This document shows, piece after piece, positions 23,365 to 32,088 of a stretch of DNA of 43,878 nucleotides; position 1 is the stretch's first letter; each line of letters opens with the position of its first letter. A program made the position numbers and the translations under genes. Location: the NCBI GenBank assembly GCA_949292025.1, contig CASEYC010000028.1, positions 1 through 43,878 on the forward strand, written 5' to 3'. The stretch is from an uncultured Bacteroides sp. GTDB taxonomy: Bacteria > Bacteroidota > Bacteroidia > Bacteroidales > Bacteroidaceae. The notes beneath the pieces are model-generated. The model was not told where the DNA came from, searched no databases, and saw only the letters and a program-made list of their open reading frames with translations.

Positions 23365-24615
23365 TCAATCCAGTTTATGTATCACCAATCCCGAGCGGAG
23401 TTTCGGCTCGAACCATGTGGTCTTGGGCGGCATGATGTTACCCGTGTCAGCAATGTCCATCAACTGTTTCATGCTGACGGGATAGAGCGCCAAGGCCATG
23501 GCCATCTCTCCCGAATCCACGCGACGCTTCAATTCCTCCAATCCGCGGATACCCCCAACGAAGTCAATGCGCTTGTCCGAACGGAGATCCTTGATGCCCA
23601 ACAACTCATCCAGGATATGGTGCGAGGAGATGGTGACATCCAGCACGCCGATAGGATCGTTGTCGTCATACGTGTCCGGATAGGCAGTCAGGGAGTACCA
23701 ATGTCCGTCCAGGTAGAGCGAGAAGTTGTGCAGGGCATTCGGGCGATAGGGCGTGTCCGTGCCTTTCTCTTCCACGTCGAAGTGCCGCTTCAGAGCTTCG
23801 AGGAATTGGGCGGGCGTCATGCCGTTCAGGTCGCGCACCACACGGTTATAGTCGATGATGGTCAACTGTCCGGCGGGGAAACATACGGCCATGAAGTAAT
23901 TGTACTCCTCGTCACCGCGATGATGCGGGTTTTGCTTGGCCTTCTCCGCACCGACCAAGGCAGCGGCCGCACTGCGGTGATGCCCGTCGGCAATATAGAG
24001 GGCGGGCATCTTGGCAAACTCCTGCGTGATGGTTTCGATGTCCTTCTCTTCATCTATCACCCAGAAAGTATGACCAAAGCCGTCGCCCGGCGCGATGAAG
24101 TCGTACACCGGTTTCTGAGCCGTGTAGCGGGCGATGACGGCATTGAGCACATCGTTGTCCGGATAGGCAAAGAACACCGGTTCAATGTTGGCGTTGCAGA
24201 CGCGGACATGCTTCATGCGGTCCTCCTCCTTGTCGCGGCGCGTCAGTTCGTGTTTCTTGATGACGCCGTTCAGGTAGTCGGGGACATACGCACCCACCAC
24301 AAGGCCGTATTGCGTCTTGCCGTTCATCGTCTGGGCATAAATGTAATAATGTGCTTCCTTGTCCTGCACCAGCCAACCGCAGTCTTGCCAAAGTTGGAAA
24401 TTTTCGGCAGCCTTCTGATACACGCGTTCGTCGTGTTCGTCCGTGCCAACGGGGAAGTCAATCTCCGGGCGGATGATGTGGTAGAGGGACATTTCGTTGC
24501 CCTCCGCCTCGCGACGCGCCTCGTCAGAGTTGAGCACGTCATAAGGGCGCGAAGCCACCCTTTCCACCAAACTTTGTGGAGGCCTAAGTCCCTTAAAGGG
24601 TTTGATTGTTGCCAT
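23365..24615 (-). CDS. DUF1015 family protein
   Basis: A 416-residue protein of the uncharacterised DUF1015 family. It opens with the typical IKPFKGLRPP and 'RVASRPYDVLNSDEARREAEG' segment, followed by SLYHIIRPEID, a central IADGHHRSAAA motif with paired His, and a later HHILDELLGI. In many Bacteroidetes this family is encoded together with serA and serC, as here (12 bases after serA), suggesting a link to serine or phosphoserine metabolism. That link is inference from conserved neighbourhood. Confidence 0.9.
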   Translation of the reverse strand: MATIKPFKGLRPPQSLVERVASRPYDVLNSDEARREAEGNEMSLYHIIRPEIDFPVGTDEHDERVYQKAAENFQLWQDCGWLVQDKEAHYYIYAQTMNGKTQYGLVVGAYVPDYLNGVIKKHELTRRDKEEDRMKHVRVCNANIEPVFFAYPDNDVLNAVIARYTAQKPVYDFIAPGDGFGHTFWVIDEEKDIETITQEFAKMPALYIADGHHRSAAAALVGAEKAKQNPHHRGDEEYNYFMAVCFPAGQLTIIDYNRVVRDLNGMTPAQFLEALKRHFDVEEKGTDTPYRPNALHNFSLYLDGHWYSLTAYPDTYDDNDPIGVLDVTISSHHILDELLGIKDLRSDKRIDFVGGIRGLEELKRRVDSGEMAMALALYPVSMKQLMDIADTGNIMPPKTTWFEPKLRSGLVIHKLD

Positions 24616-24627
24616 ACCCCTTCTCCA

Positions 24628-25551
24628 TTATTTGTTCACACGGAAGCGTTCGCAGCCATCCTTCAAGAAGCCTACGATTTGTTTGGCGGCAGCGATGCCG
24701 GCATTGATATTGGCTTCAGCCGTCTGAGCGCCCATCTTCTTCGGCGTGGAGAAGTAGCGGCCTGCGGCTTTCTCCTGAAATTCGGCGTTGCGGACGGGCA
24801 TGATGTCGGTCATATACTTCAGGTCGGTACGCTCGGACAAGAGTTGGAGCAAGCCTTCCTCATCAATAACTTCCTTGCGGGCGGTGTTCACCAGGATGCC
24901 GCCCTTGGGCATACGTCCCACGAGGTCATGCCCGATGCTGCCTTTCGTCTCAGGCGTGGCGGGGATATGCAGGGAAACAATGTTGCACGTGGCGTAGAGG
25001 TCTTCGGCTTTCTCCACAGGCGTGATGCCGTCTTGCTTCATGGCTTCCACGGCGGCGGGGAAGGCGTCATAGGCATAGATGTCCATGCCGAAGCCCTTGG
25101 CGATGCGGGCAACGTTGCGGCCCACGTTTCCGTAGGCGTGGATACCCAGCTTCTTGCCTTTCAGCTCCGAGCCGGACGTGCCGTTATACAGGTTGCGGGC
25201 GGCCATTACCATCAAGCCGAAAGCCAATTCGGCCACGGCATTGGAGTTCTGTCCGGGCGTGTTCATCACACAGACATGATGGGCGGTGGCAGAAGCGAGG
25301 TCTACATTGTCATAACCTGCGCCTGCACGGACAACAATCTTCAGTTGCTTGGCGGCGTCAAGGACTTCGGTGTCCACCACATCGCTGCGGATGATGAGGG
25401 CGTCGGAATCGGCCACTGCCTCCAGCAACTTGTTTTTTTCGCCATATTTCTCCAGCAGAGCGAGTTCATACCCTGCTGCTTCTATCTCTTTACGGATGCC
25501 GTCCACGGCTACCTTTGCGAACGGCTTATCGGTTGCGACTAATACTTTCAT
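24628..25551 (-). CDS. serA: D-3-phosphoglycerate dehydrogenase, short Lys-type
   Basis: A 307-residue NAD-dependent 2-hydroxyacid dehydrogenase without ACT or other C-terminal regulatory domain. It carries VVRAGAGYDNVDL (73-85), a dinucleotide fold with AYGNVG where most members have GxGxxG (139-144), LHIPATPETKG (194-204) and NTARKEVIDEEGL (222-234). The usual catalytic His in TPHIGA is replaced: here the segment is TPKKMGAQT, with Lys271/272. Lys-type short enzymes are known from Entamoeba and related Bacteroidales sequences, so the change probably does not inactivate it. With serC upstream it makes 3-phosphohydroxypyruvate in serine synthesis. Confidence 0.92.
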   Translation of the reverse strand: MKVLVATDKPFAKVAVDGIRKEIEAAGYELALLEKYGEKNKLLEAVADSDALIIRSDVVDTEVLDAAKQLKIVVRAGAGYDNVDLASATAHHVCVMNTPGQNSNAVAELAFGLMVMAARNLYNGTSGSELKGKKLGIHAYGNVGRNVARIAKGFGMDIYAYDAFPAAVEAMKQDGITPVEKAEDLYATCNIVSLHIPATPETKGSIGHDLVGRMPKGGILVNTARKEVIDEEGLLQLLSERTDLKYMTDIMPVRNAEFQEKAAGRYFSTPKKMGAQTAEANINAGIAAAKQIVGFLKDGCERFRVNK

Positions 25552-25585
25552 GGGGAGAAAAATTAAATGATAAATTAGTAGTGGT

Positions 25586-25695
25586 TTTAGGCGCGGATTA
25601 CGCGGATTTCACGGATTAAGTTTTATCATAGAATTATGAATGTCAATGGTTTCACAAATAATATATCCGTGAAATCCGCGTAATCCGCGCCTAAA
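25586..25695. repeat. Long inverted repeat, dispersed family
   Basis: Two 31-base arms (25586-25616 and 25665-25695) are perfect reverse complements, each starting or ending with TTTAGGCGCGGATTACGCGG or its complement. They enclose a 48-base AT-rich centre. The repeat lies between serC and serA, so the transcript would carry a 31-bp hairpin. The outer words recur at 14270-14294. Confidence 0.92.
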
Positions 25696-25716
25696 CTAAA
25701 TTCCTATTTACCGCAC

Positions 25717-26784
25717 TTAATGCTTGCGTTCAAACTCCTGCATGCAATCCACGAGTACCTGCACGCTGCTGAGTGGCAAGGCGTTGTAGCACGATGCGCG
25801 GAATCCGCCCACAGAGCGGTGTCCCTTGATACCCACCATGCCACGCTCGGTAGCGAAGGCCAGGAATTCGGCTTCCAACTCCTTGTATTCAGGCGCCATC
25901 ACGAAGCAGATGTTCATGCGCGAACGGTCTTCTTGCACGGCAGTGCCTTGGAAGAGCTTGTTGCGGTCAATTTCGCCATAGAGCAACGATGCACGCTCTT
26001 CGGCGCGACGCTGCATTTCGGGGATACCTCCCTGTGCCTTGATCCAGCGGAGGGTCTGCAAGGCAGCATAGATGGGCACCACGGGCGGCGTGTTGAACAT
26101 CGAGCCTGCATCCACGTGCGTCTTGTAGTTCAGCATCGTGGGGATGGGGCGGCTGACCTTGCCCAAGGCATCATCCTTCACAATGACAAAGGTCACGCCG
26201 GAGGGAGCCAGGTTCTTCTGCGCGCCGCCATAGATGCAGATGTACTTGGAAACATCCACGGGGCGGGAGAAGATATCAGAAGACATATCGCCCACCAAAG
26301 GCACGTTGACATCGGGGTCGGCCTTCAGCTCGGTGCCGAAGATGGTGTTATTGGTCGTGATATGGAAGTAGTCCGCATCGGCGGGCACGGTATAATCTTT
26401 AGGAATGAAGGTGTAGTTGGCATCGGCTGATGAAGCTACCTCGACCACCTCGCCGAAACCTTTGGCTTCCTTGATGGCTTTTTTCGCCCAAGTGCCTGTA
26501 TTGAGGTAAGCAGCCTTGTGCTCCAGGAAGTTGTAGGGTACCATACAGAACTCCAAACTTGCTCCGCCGCCCAGGAAGAGGACGCTGTATCCGTCGGGAA
26601 TCTGCAGCAACTCCTTGAACAAGGCGCGTGCTTCGTCCACCACGGGTTGGAAGTCCTTGGCACGGTGGCTGATTTCCATCAGGGAAAGGCCAGAGCCGTT
26701 GTAGTCAAGGATGGCTTGTGCTGTCTTCTCAATCACCTCGCGGGGCAGTATGGAAGGTCCCGCATTAAAGTTATGTTTCTGCAT
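25717..26784 (-). CDS. serC: Phosphoserine aminotransferase
   Basis: A 355-residue PLP enzyme of aminotransferase class V that converts 3-phosphohydroxypyruvate and glutamate to phosphoserine. Visible marks are [11 protein letters not shown] at the N terminus, [12 protein letters not shown] near 35, the phosphate-contacting FLGGGAS near 70, and the PLP lysine in [12 protein letters not shown] near 190. The ending [19 protein letters not shown] is typical of the family. It is the first gene of the serine string, separated from serA by the long inverted repeat. Confidence 0.96.
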   Translation of the reverse strand: MQKHNFNAGPSILPREVIEKTAQAILDYNGSGLSLMEISHRAKDFQPVVDEARALFKELLQIPDGYSVLFLGGGASLEFCMVPYNFLEHKAAYLNTGTWAKKAIKEAKGFGEVVEVASSADANYTFIPKDYTVPADADYFHITTNNTIFGTELKADPDVNVPLVGDMSSDIFSRPVDVSKYICIYGGAQKNLAPSGVTFVIVKDDALGKVSRPIPTMLNYKTHVDAGSMFNTPPVVPIYAALQTLRWIKAQGGIPEMQRRAEERASLLYGEIDRNKLFQGTAVQEDRSRMNICFVMAPEYKELEAEFLAFATERGMVGIKGHRSVGGFRASCYNALPLSSVQVLVDCMQEFERKH

Positions 26785-27054
26785 AGGTAAAATGGTTTTA
26801 GTTCGACAATTCTTTCATTGGTTGTTGTCTTTCGACCGGGCGAAGTTACGGAATTATTTCGTCAAACCAAACCTTTTCTGCTATTTTTTCACTGATACCC
26901 CCGATTTTCCTTTCGTTTTATTGTTGGATGGTCGTTTTTTGTTCCAATTTGTTATGCCGGGATGCCACCAGTCAAGCACAAATGACAATCCGTAACATGC
27001 AACATCCCTGTATGTGCAGATTATCAGATTAACAGTATAAAAACTGCATATTCA

Positions 27055-28380
27055 TCACTTTGCCTCCTCAATGAGCGTCCGAAGCCCCTTGATTTTCTCT
27101 CCTTGCACCAGCCGCAACACTTGGCGGAGGCGGTCGGCGCGCACGGCGGCGAGGGAAAAACGGGGAAGCACATCCACGCGCCCCAAGTCCTCGCGCCCCA
27201 AACCGCCCTGCTTACAGAGGAAACCCACCACGTCGCCCTTGCTCAAGCGGTCGCGTTTTCCCTTACCTATATATAGAGTGGCCCATGCGGGACGGGGTAT
27301 GGGGGCGGGCTTCTCCGGCAGGACAAAGACGGGTACATCTCCCTCCACATAACCGGGCAACTTCTCTTCCGGGCCAAGGATGACATAGGCAGTGCCCGTG
27401 GCCGTCCAGCGGGCGGTACGTCCGTTGCGGTGGGTGAAGGCATCGGCTTGCGGTGGCAGGTGATAATGGATGACGGCACCCACCCCTTCGATGTCCAACC
27501 CGCGGGCAGCAAGATCGGTGCAGACAAGGGCCACGGACGTGCCGTTGCGAAATTTGTAGAGGGCACGCTCGCGGTCGTCCTGCTCCATGCCGCCATGGAA
27601 GGCGGCGCAGGGATAGCGTTTCTCTTTCAGGAAGCGGGCGATGCGCTCCACGCTCTCGCGGTGGTTGACGAAGACAAGCGAGGGAGTGTCGCCCAGCGCA
27701 CAGAGCAGTCGGAGAAGCGTTTCAAGTTTGTCCTTGGCGGGCGATGCCACTTGGCGGAGGGCCAGCCGTTCTCCGTTTGTCCCCGTACCCAGGAAATCCA
27801 GACGGCAGACGCCCGCACCACTCTCTGCCAACGGCAAGAAGGCGGGGATTTCCTCCGCATCCGTGGCAGAGAGGAGCACGCGGCGCCGCACAGCAGGCAA
27901 GGCGGAAATGAGTTCTTCCAGCTCGTCGCGGAAGCCCAACTCAAGGCACTTGTCGAATTCGTCGATGACAAGGGTGCGCACACGGCGCGGGTCGAAATTC
28001 TGCTTGCGCAAGTGGTCGCACAAGCGTCCGGGCGTAGCTATGACCAAGACAGGATGCACTTCGCGCAGCCGCCGATGCTCGTCCATCGTGGGGCGTCCGC
28101 CATGCAGGCAGAGGGCGGGCGGCAGGGAGCCGAGCGAGCGGTAGACCTCGGCAGTCTGCTGCGCCAGTTCGCGCGTGGGAGTGACGATGACGGCTTGCAC
28201 ATCGGCGCAATCCGCAGTGAGTTCCCCCACCAAAGGCAGCAAATAGGCCAAGGTCTTGCCCGTGCCCGTAGGCGAGAGAAGGACGAGGTCGCGCCCGTCC
28301 GTCCAAGCCCGGTGGGCGGCCTGCTGCATCGGGGTGAGAGCGGAAAGTCCGAGGTGTGCGAGTGTCTGTTGGATGTCCAT
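27055..28380 (-). CDS. DEAD-box RNA helicase, DbpA-like
   Basis: A 441-residue ATP-dependent RNA helicase. The start at 28380 is preferred over an in-frame start at 28431 because MDIQQTLAHLGLSALTP matches the family N terminus. Motif I is SPTGTGKT (36-43), motif Ia PTRELAQQ, motif II DEFD instead of DEAD (140-143), motif III SAT and motif VI HRNGRTAR instead of HRIGRTGR. The C-terminal domain, beginning TLYIGKGKRDRLSKGDVVGF and running to KIKGLR, matches the DbpA RNA-binding domain that targets 23S rRNA hairpin 92. A role in large-subunit assembly is likely. It lies 38 bases downstream of the alcohol dehydrogenase. Confidence 0.9.
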   Translation of the reverse strand: MDIQQTLAHLGLSALTPMQQAAHRAWTDGRDLVLLSPTGTGKTLAYLLPLVGELTADCADVQAVIVTPTRELAQQTAEVYRSLGSLPPALCLHGGRPTMDEHRRLREVHPVLVIATPGRLCDHLRKQNFDPRRVRTLVIDEFDKCLELGFRDELEELISALPAVRRRVLLSATDAEEIPAFLPLAESGAGVCRLDFLGTGTNGERLALRQVASPAKDKLETLLRLLCALGDTPSLVFVNHRESVERIARFLKEKRYPCAAFHGGMEQDDRERALYKFRNGTSVALVCTDLAARGLDIEGVGAVIHYHLPPQADAFTHRNGRTARWTATGTAYVILGPEEKLPGYVEGDVPVFVLPEKPAPIPRPAWATLYIGKGKRDRLSKGDVVGFLCKQGGLGREDLGRVDVLPRFSLAAVRADRLRQVLRLVQGEKIKGLRTLIEEAK

Positions 28381-28418
28381 ATATAATAAGGTGTAAGTAA
28401 ATAATCTTCTTCTGATCC

Positions 28419-29456
28419 CTATCCTTCGCAAACCGCTACTTTCATCACCCCATCCGCCTTGCTCTCGAAGAGCCGGTAAGCCTCCTCAATCCGGCTCAGC
28501 GGATAGCGGTGCGTGATGAGCGGCGTGGTGTCAATCCGTCCTTCGGCAATGAGGCGGAGGATTTCGGCACAGTCGCATCCGTCCACCCCGCCCGTCTTGA
28601 AGGTGAGGTTCTTGCCGTACATATCGGGCAACGGAAGCACCTGCGGACGGTCGTAGAGCGCCACGACGGTGACCGTGGCATTGGGGCGGGCACACTCCCA
28701 CGCCAGGCGGAAGGTGTCGTCGGCTCCCGCCACCTCCAGCACCACATCGGCACCACCGTGGTCGGCGTGCGTGCGGACGAACTCCGCACAGCTCTCCGGC
28801 TCCGTCAGCAGCACGTCGGGATAGTGGGCTTGCACGAAGGCACGGCGTTCGGCCGACTTCTCGCACACGATGATACGCTTGGGGCGCTTCAGCATCGCGC
28901 AGAGCAGGGTGCAGATGCCCGTAGGTCCGGCACCGATGATAAGCACGGTATCCTCCGGCGTAATGTCCGATATGCGTGCCGCCCAAAAGCCGGTGGCCAA
29001 GACATCACCCACGAAGAGTGCCTGCTCGTCCGTCACATTATCGGGGATGCGGTCAAGCCCTTGGTTGGCATGGGGCACACGGACAAATTCCGCCTGCCCA
29101 CCGTCGATGCGGCAGCCCAAAGCCCAACCTCCGTCGGGGTCGGTGCAGTTGTTCACATAGCCTTTCTTGCAAAAGAAACACTCGCCGCAGAAGGTCTCCA
29201 CGTTCACGGTGACGCGGTCGCCCGGACGGACATGGGTGACGGCACTCCCCACCTGCTCCACCACGCCCACCATCTCGTGCCCCACGGTGATGCCCGGCAC
29301 AGCACGCGGCACGCTGCCATGCTTGATGTGCAGGTCGCTGGTGCAGATGCTGCCCAGGGTGACGCGGACAATGGCGTCGTGTGCATCCTGCAACACGGGT
29401 TTCGGCTTGTCCAAGAGGCGGAACTCGCCTTGCTTGATATAAGTATATGCTAACAT
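28419..29456 (-). CDS. Zinc-dependent alcohol dehydrogenase family protein
   Basis: A 345-residue medium-chain dehydrogenase. The start at 29456 is chosen because the upstream in-frame stretch is a tandem repeat array. Catalytic zinc ligands are visible in GSICTSDLHIKHG and VGHEMVG, structural zinc cysteines in FCGECFFCKKGYVNNC, and the NAD site in GAGPTGICTLL. It is a soluble oxidoreductase acting on an alcohol or polyol, with the substrate unknown. It is the first of a two-gene unit with the DbpA-like helicase, although there is no obvious functional link. Confidence 0.9.
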   Translation of the reverse strand: MLAYTYIKQGEFRLLDKPKPVLQDAHDAIVRVTLGSICTSDLHIKHGSVPRAVPGITVGHEMVGVVEQVGSAVTHVRPGDRVTVNVETFCGECFFCKKGYVNNCTDPDGGWALGCRIDGGQAEFVRVPHANQGLDRIPDNVTDEQALFVGDVLATGFWAARISDITPEDTVLIIGAGPTGICTLLCAMLKRPKRIIVCEKSAERRAFVQAHYPDVLLTEPESCAEFVRTHADHGGADVVLEVAGADDTFRLAWECARPNATVTVVALYDRPQVLPLPDMYGKNLTFKTGGVDGCDCAEILRLIAEGRIDTTPLITHRYPLSRIEEAYRLFESKADGVMKVAVCEG

Positions 29457-29476
29457 AAGCGATAGGGTATTTGTTA

Positions 29477-29602
29477 CTATTATATAAAAGCCTTTTTTAC
29501 ACGACAAAGAAGCCTTATTTACATGACAAATAAGCCTTATTTGTCTTACATAAAAGCCTTTTTTATCCGGCATAAAAGTTCTCTTAGTCCGATAAAACAA
29601 GC
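29477..29602. repeat. 22-bp tandem repeat array upstream of the alcohol dehydrogenase
   Basis: Five full 22-bp units lie at 29493-29514, 29515-29536, 29537-29558, 29559-29580 and a degenerate one at 29581-29602, preceded by a partial at 29477-29492. The minus-strand core is GGCTTNTTTGTCNTGTAAAN, with units differing by several substitutions. The array begins 20 bases before the alcohol dehydrogenase start codon, so it lies in or overlaps its promoter and leader. Translation through it would give a repetitive KKGFY-type peptide, judged not to be real protein. Confidence 0.9.
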
Positions 29603-29628
29603 CCCCAGACGCCACCAGGCATCCGGGG
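29602..29628 (-). terminator. Possible terminator of the dsbD-like gene
   Basis: CCCCAGACGCC and GGCATCCGGGG form an imperfect GC-rich stem (9 of 11 pairs) just downstream of the dsbD-like stop. On the minus strand it runs into CTTGTTTTAT, a weak T-rich tail. Confidence 0.5.
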
Positions 29629-29659
29629 ACAAGCGATAGGCTGCGGACGTATCCGCTCC

Positions 29660-31645
29660 TTATTTCTTCTTATAATTGTCCAATCCCGTCTCGAGGAAGT
29701 CCACATACTTGGCGATGTCCTCGTCGTAGGAATACGACTTGTTCAGCGGGTTGCCCTCATTGTCAATCAGGACATAGAAGGGCTGGGCGTTGGCGCCGAA
29801 CTTGACGCGCTGCAGGTAGCTCCACTTGTCGCCCACGGTGCGCAGGGTGCGCTCCTTGCCGTTTTCCATCACCTTGATGGGTTCGGGCAGGGGCGTCTTC
29901 TCGTCCACATAGAGCGTGATGAGGACATAGTCGTTGTTGATGAGGTCGCTCACTTTGGGATCTGTCCACACGGCCAGCTCCATCTTGCGGCAATTGACGC
30001 ATCCGTAGCCGGTGAAGTCCAGCATCACGGGCTTGCCTTGCTGACGGGCATAGGCCATACCGGCATCATAATCCATATACTTGGCATGCACCTCGTCGGC
30101 ATAGAGGTTGAAGTCTTGCGTCTGCAAGGGCGGCGCAAAGGCGCTCACGGCTTTCAGCGGAGCACCCCAGAGGCCGGGCACCATGTAGACGGCAAACGCC
30201 AACGAAGCCAGGGCCAGGAAGAAGCGCGGCACGCTGACTTTGGTCTCCTCGTCGTCGTGCGGGAACTTGATTTTGCCCAACAGGTAGAAACCCAGCAGCG
30301 CAAAGAGCACAATCCAAATGGCGAGGAAGGTCTCACGGTCGAGGATATGCCAGCCGTAGGCCAGGTCGGCCACGGAGAGGAATTTCAACGCAAAAGCCAG
30401 TTCGATGAAGCCCAGCACCACCTTGATGACATTCATCCAACCGCCCGACTTCGGCATCGACTTCAGCCAGGAGGGGAAGAGGGCGAACAGCGTGAAGGGC
30501 AAAGCCAACGCCAAGGCAAAGCCGAACATGCCGATGGCCGGCCCAACGATGCTGCCCGTGGTGGATACCTCGACCAGCAGGAAGCCGATGATGGGACCCG
30601 TGCACGAGAAGCTGACCAGCGAGAGCGTGAAGGCCATCAGGAAAATGCTGATAAGTCCCGTTGTCTGCTCGGCCTTGCTGTCCACCGCATTGCTCCACTT
30701 GGAAGGCAGCGTAATCTCGAACGCGCCGAAGAACGAGGCGGCAAACACCACCAGCAAGAGGCAGAAGAAGATGTTGAATATGGCATTGGTGGAAAGCGCA
30801 TTCAACGCATTGGCGCCAAAGAGAGCAGTGATGATCAAGCCAAGAGCCACATAAATCACGATGATGGACACGCCATACGTGCAAGCGTCGCGGATGCCCT
30901 TCTTCTTGTCCTTCGTGCGCTTCAGGAAGAAGCTGACCGTCATGGGGATGATGGGCCACACGCAGGGAGTGAACAAAGCCAGCAGACCGCCCACGAAGCC
31001 CATGCCGAAGACATAGAGCCAAGACAAATCCCGCTGGGCAACCGTCTCGCCAAACGAGTTGAGCTGGTCAATGACCGGCTTCCAATAATCCGGCTGGCCG
31101 AACACGGCGCTTGCAGGCACATTGGCGGCCTCATCGCCAAACTTTGTGCCCGCCTCCGCCAAGGATTGTGCGGGCGCACCCGCTCCCTCGCCCTGGAAGC
31201 TGAAAGGCACTTGCGTGGGAGGCAGACAATTCTCGTCGTTGCAGGCTCCGTACTCCAAGTAACCTTCCACGGCATAGGCGCCGCCCGTCAGCTTGAGCTC
31301 CTGGACAAACTGCGCCGTCTTCTCAAAGTAACGCACTTGCATCTCAAACATCGGGTCGAAGCCGGACACTTCCTTGCCCACCGGCTTCAGCTTGCCCACC
31401 GGCTCGGCACCTTGAATCTTATCCACATTGAAGGTGGCGGAGATGGGACCTCCGTCGCCCAAGTCCGTCGAATAGACATGCCAACCCGGGTCGATGGTGC
31501 CTGTAAACACGATTTCCACCTTCTCATCCGATACCTGTTTCCACTCCGACTTGAAGGTGACAGGCTCCAAAATCTGCGCCCGGGCCACTAAAGCCACCAA
31601 GAGCAGACAGAAAAAGAATACTGATTTCTTCACGTTCATTTCCAT
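29660..31645 (-). CDS. dsbD: DsbD-type thiol:disulfide reductase
   Basis: A 661-residue inner-membrane protein. A signal peptide is followed by a periplasmic DsbD-alpha-like domain with CNDENCLPP. Eight transmembrane segments contain the cysteine motifs FTPCVWPIIPM and FSCTGPIIGF that carry electrons across the membrane. A C-terminal thioredoxin domain has DFTGYGCVNCRKME. It passes reducing power from cytoplasmic thioredoxin to periplasmic proteins. Starts at 31645 and 31639 are both possible, and a longer in-frame start would overlap the Dabb gene. It lies 16 bases downstream of the Dabb gene. Confidence 0.92.
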   Translation of the reverse strand: MEMNVKKSVFFFCLLLVALVARAQILEPVTFKSEWKQVSDEKVEIVFTGTIDPGWHVYSTDLGDGGPISATFNVDKIQGAEPVGKLKPVGKEVSGFDPMFEMQVRYFEKTAQFVQELKLTGGAYAVEGYLEYGACNDENCLPPTQVPFSFQGEGAGAPAQSLAEAGTKFGDEAANVPASAVFGQPDYWKPVIDQLNSFGETVAQRDLSWLYVFGMGFVGGLLALFTPCVWPIIPMTVSFFLKRTKDKKKGIRDACTYGVSIIVIYVALGLIITALFGANALNALSTNAIFNIFFCLLLVVFAASFFGAFEITLPSKWSNAVDSKAEQTTGLISIFLMAFTLSLVSFSCTGPIIGFLLVEVSTTGSIVGPAIGMFGFALALALPFTLFALFPSWLKSMPKSGGWMNVIKVVLGFIELAFALKFLSVADLAYGWHILDRETFLAIWIVLFALLGFYLLGKIKFPHDDEETKVSVPRFFLALASLAFAVYMVPGLWGAPLKAVSAFAPPLQTQDFNLYADEVHAKYMDYDAGMAYARQQGKPVMLDFTGYGCVNCRKMELAVWTDPKVSDLINNDYVLITLYVDEKTPLPEPIKVMENGKERTLRTVGDKWSYLQRVKFGANAQPFYVLIDNEGNPLNKSYSYDEDIAKYVDFLETGLDNYKKK

Positions 31646-31661
31646 GTTTTCTCGTCCGACA

Positions 31662-31961
31662 TCAGATTTCATAATCCACACAAGCACGGCTCTCGCGCAC
31701 CTCGGCCAGCAAGGCGCCGGCGGCCACATGGTCGGGATGCACGGCGTATGCCTTCACATCCTCCAACGTGTCGAACTCGCTGTACAAGGCAATGCTCCAT
31801 GTCTCCGCGGGATTGATGTTCAACCCGACTTCCACCTTGCGGATGAAGGGGATTCGGGCGGGCAAAGCCTCGATGGCCTGCTTGAAGGCGTGCATGGCTT
31901 CCAGCTTCTTCTCCGCCGGAGCCTCGTCTTTCAACTTGAATAATACGATGTGTCTTACCAT
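31662..31961 (-). CDS. Dabb family protein (stress-responsive alpha-beta barrel)
   Basis: A 99-residue protein with the complete Dabb pattern: MVRHIVLFKLKDEA at the start, a central helix 'MHAFKQAIEALPARIPFIRKVEVGLN', ALYSEFDTLEDVKAYAVHPDHV, and a short C-terminal strand. Members form dimeric ferredoxin-like barrels. Some are polyketide cyclases, but the bacterial single-domain ones mostly have no known function. It is encoded just before dsbD and probably co-transcribed with it. Confidence 0.9.
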   Translation of the reverse strand: MVRHIVLFKLKDEAPAEKKLEAMHAFKQAIEALPARIPFIRKVEVGLNINPAETWSIALYSEFDTLEDVKAYAVHPDHVAAGALLAEVRESRACVDYEI

Positions 31962-32032
31962 ACCTTTGATATTTATTTGATTGATTTCTTAACGCTACCT
32001 ATATCCGCCGAAGCGGGTTTCCTATCAAGTTG

Positions 32033-32040
32033 CAAAAATA
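32033..32040 (-). promoter_or_regulatory. -7 box upstream of the Dabb-dsbD unit
   Basis: TATTTTTG on the minus strand matches TAnnTTTG. It lies about 72 bases before the Dabb start codon, and no clear -33 box is visible. Confidence 0.4.
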
Positions 32041-32088
32041 CGGGTTTTACACGAAGTAAGAAAACATTTGCCGATAAATTGCGCCCGC

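Noticed and set aside
23377-25542. A 721-residue open frame on the plus strand opposite serA and DUF1015
   Set aside because: It spans two well-recognised genes in antisense and has no domain-like pattern.
26785-27054. Possible gene or RNA in the 270-bp gap upstream of serC
   Set aside because: It is AT-rich with only a weak near-consensus -7 sequence, and no reading frame, tRNA or stable hairpin was seen.
29457-29615. N-terminal extension of the alcohol dehydrogenase to 29615
   Set aside because: The extension is the translation of the 22-bp tandem repeats and would precede a normal family N terminus.
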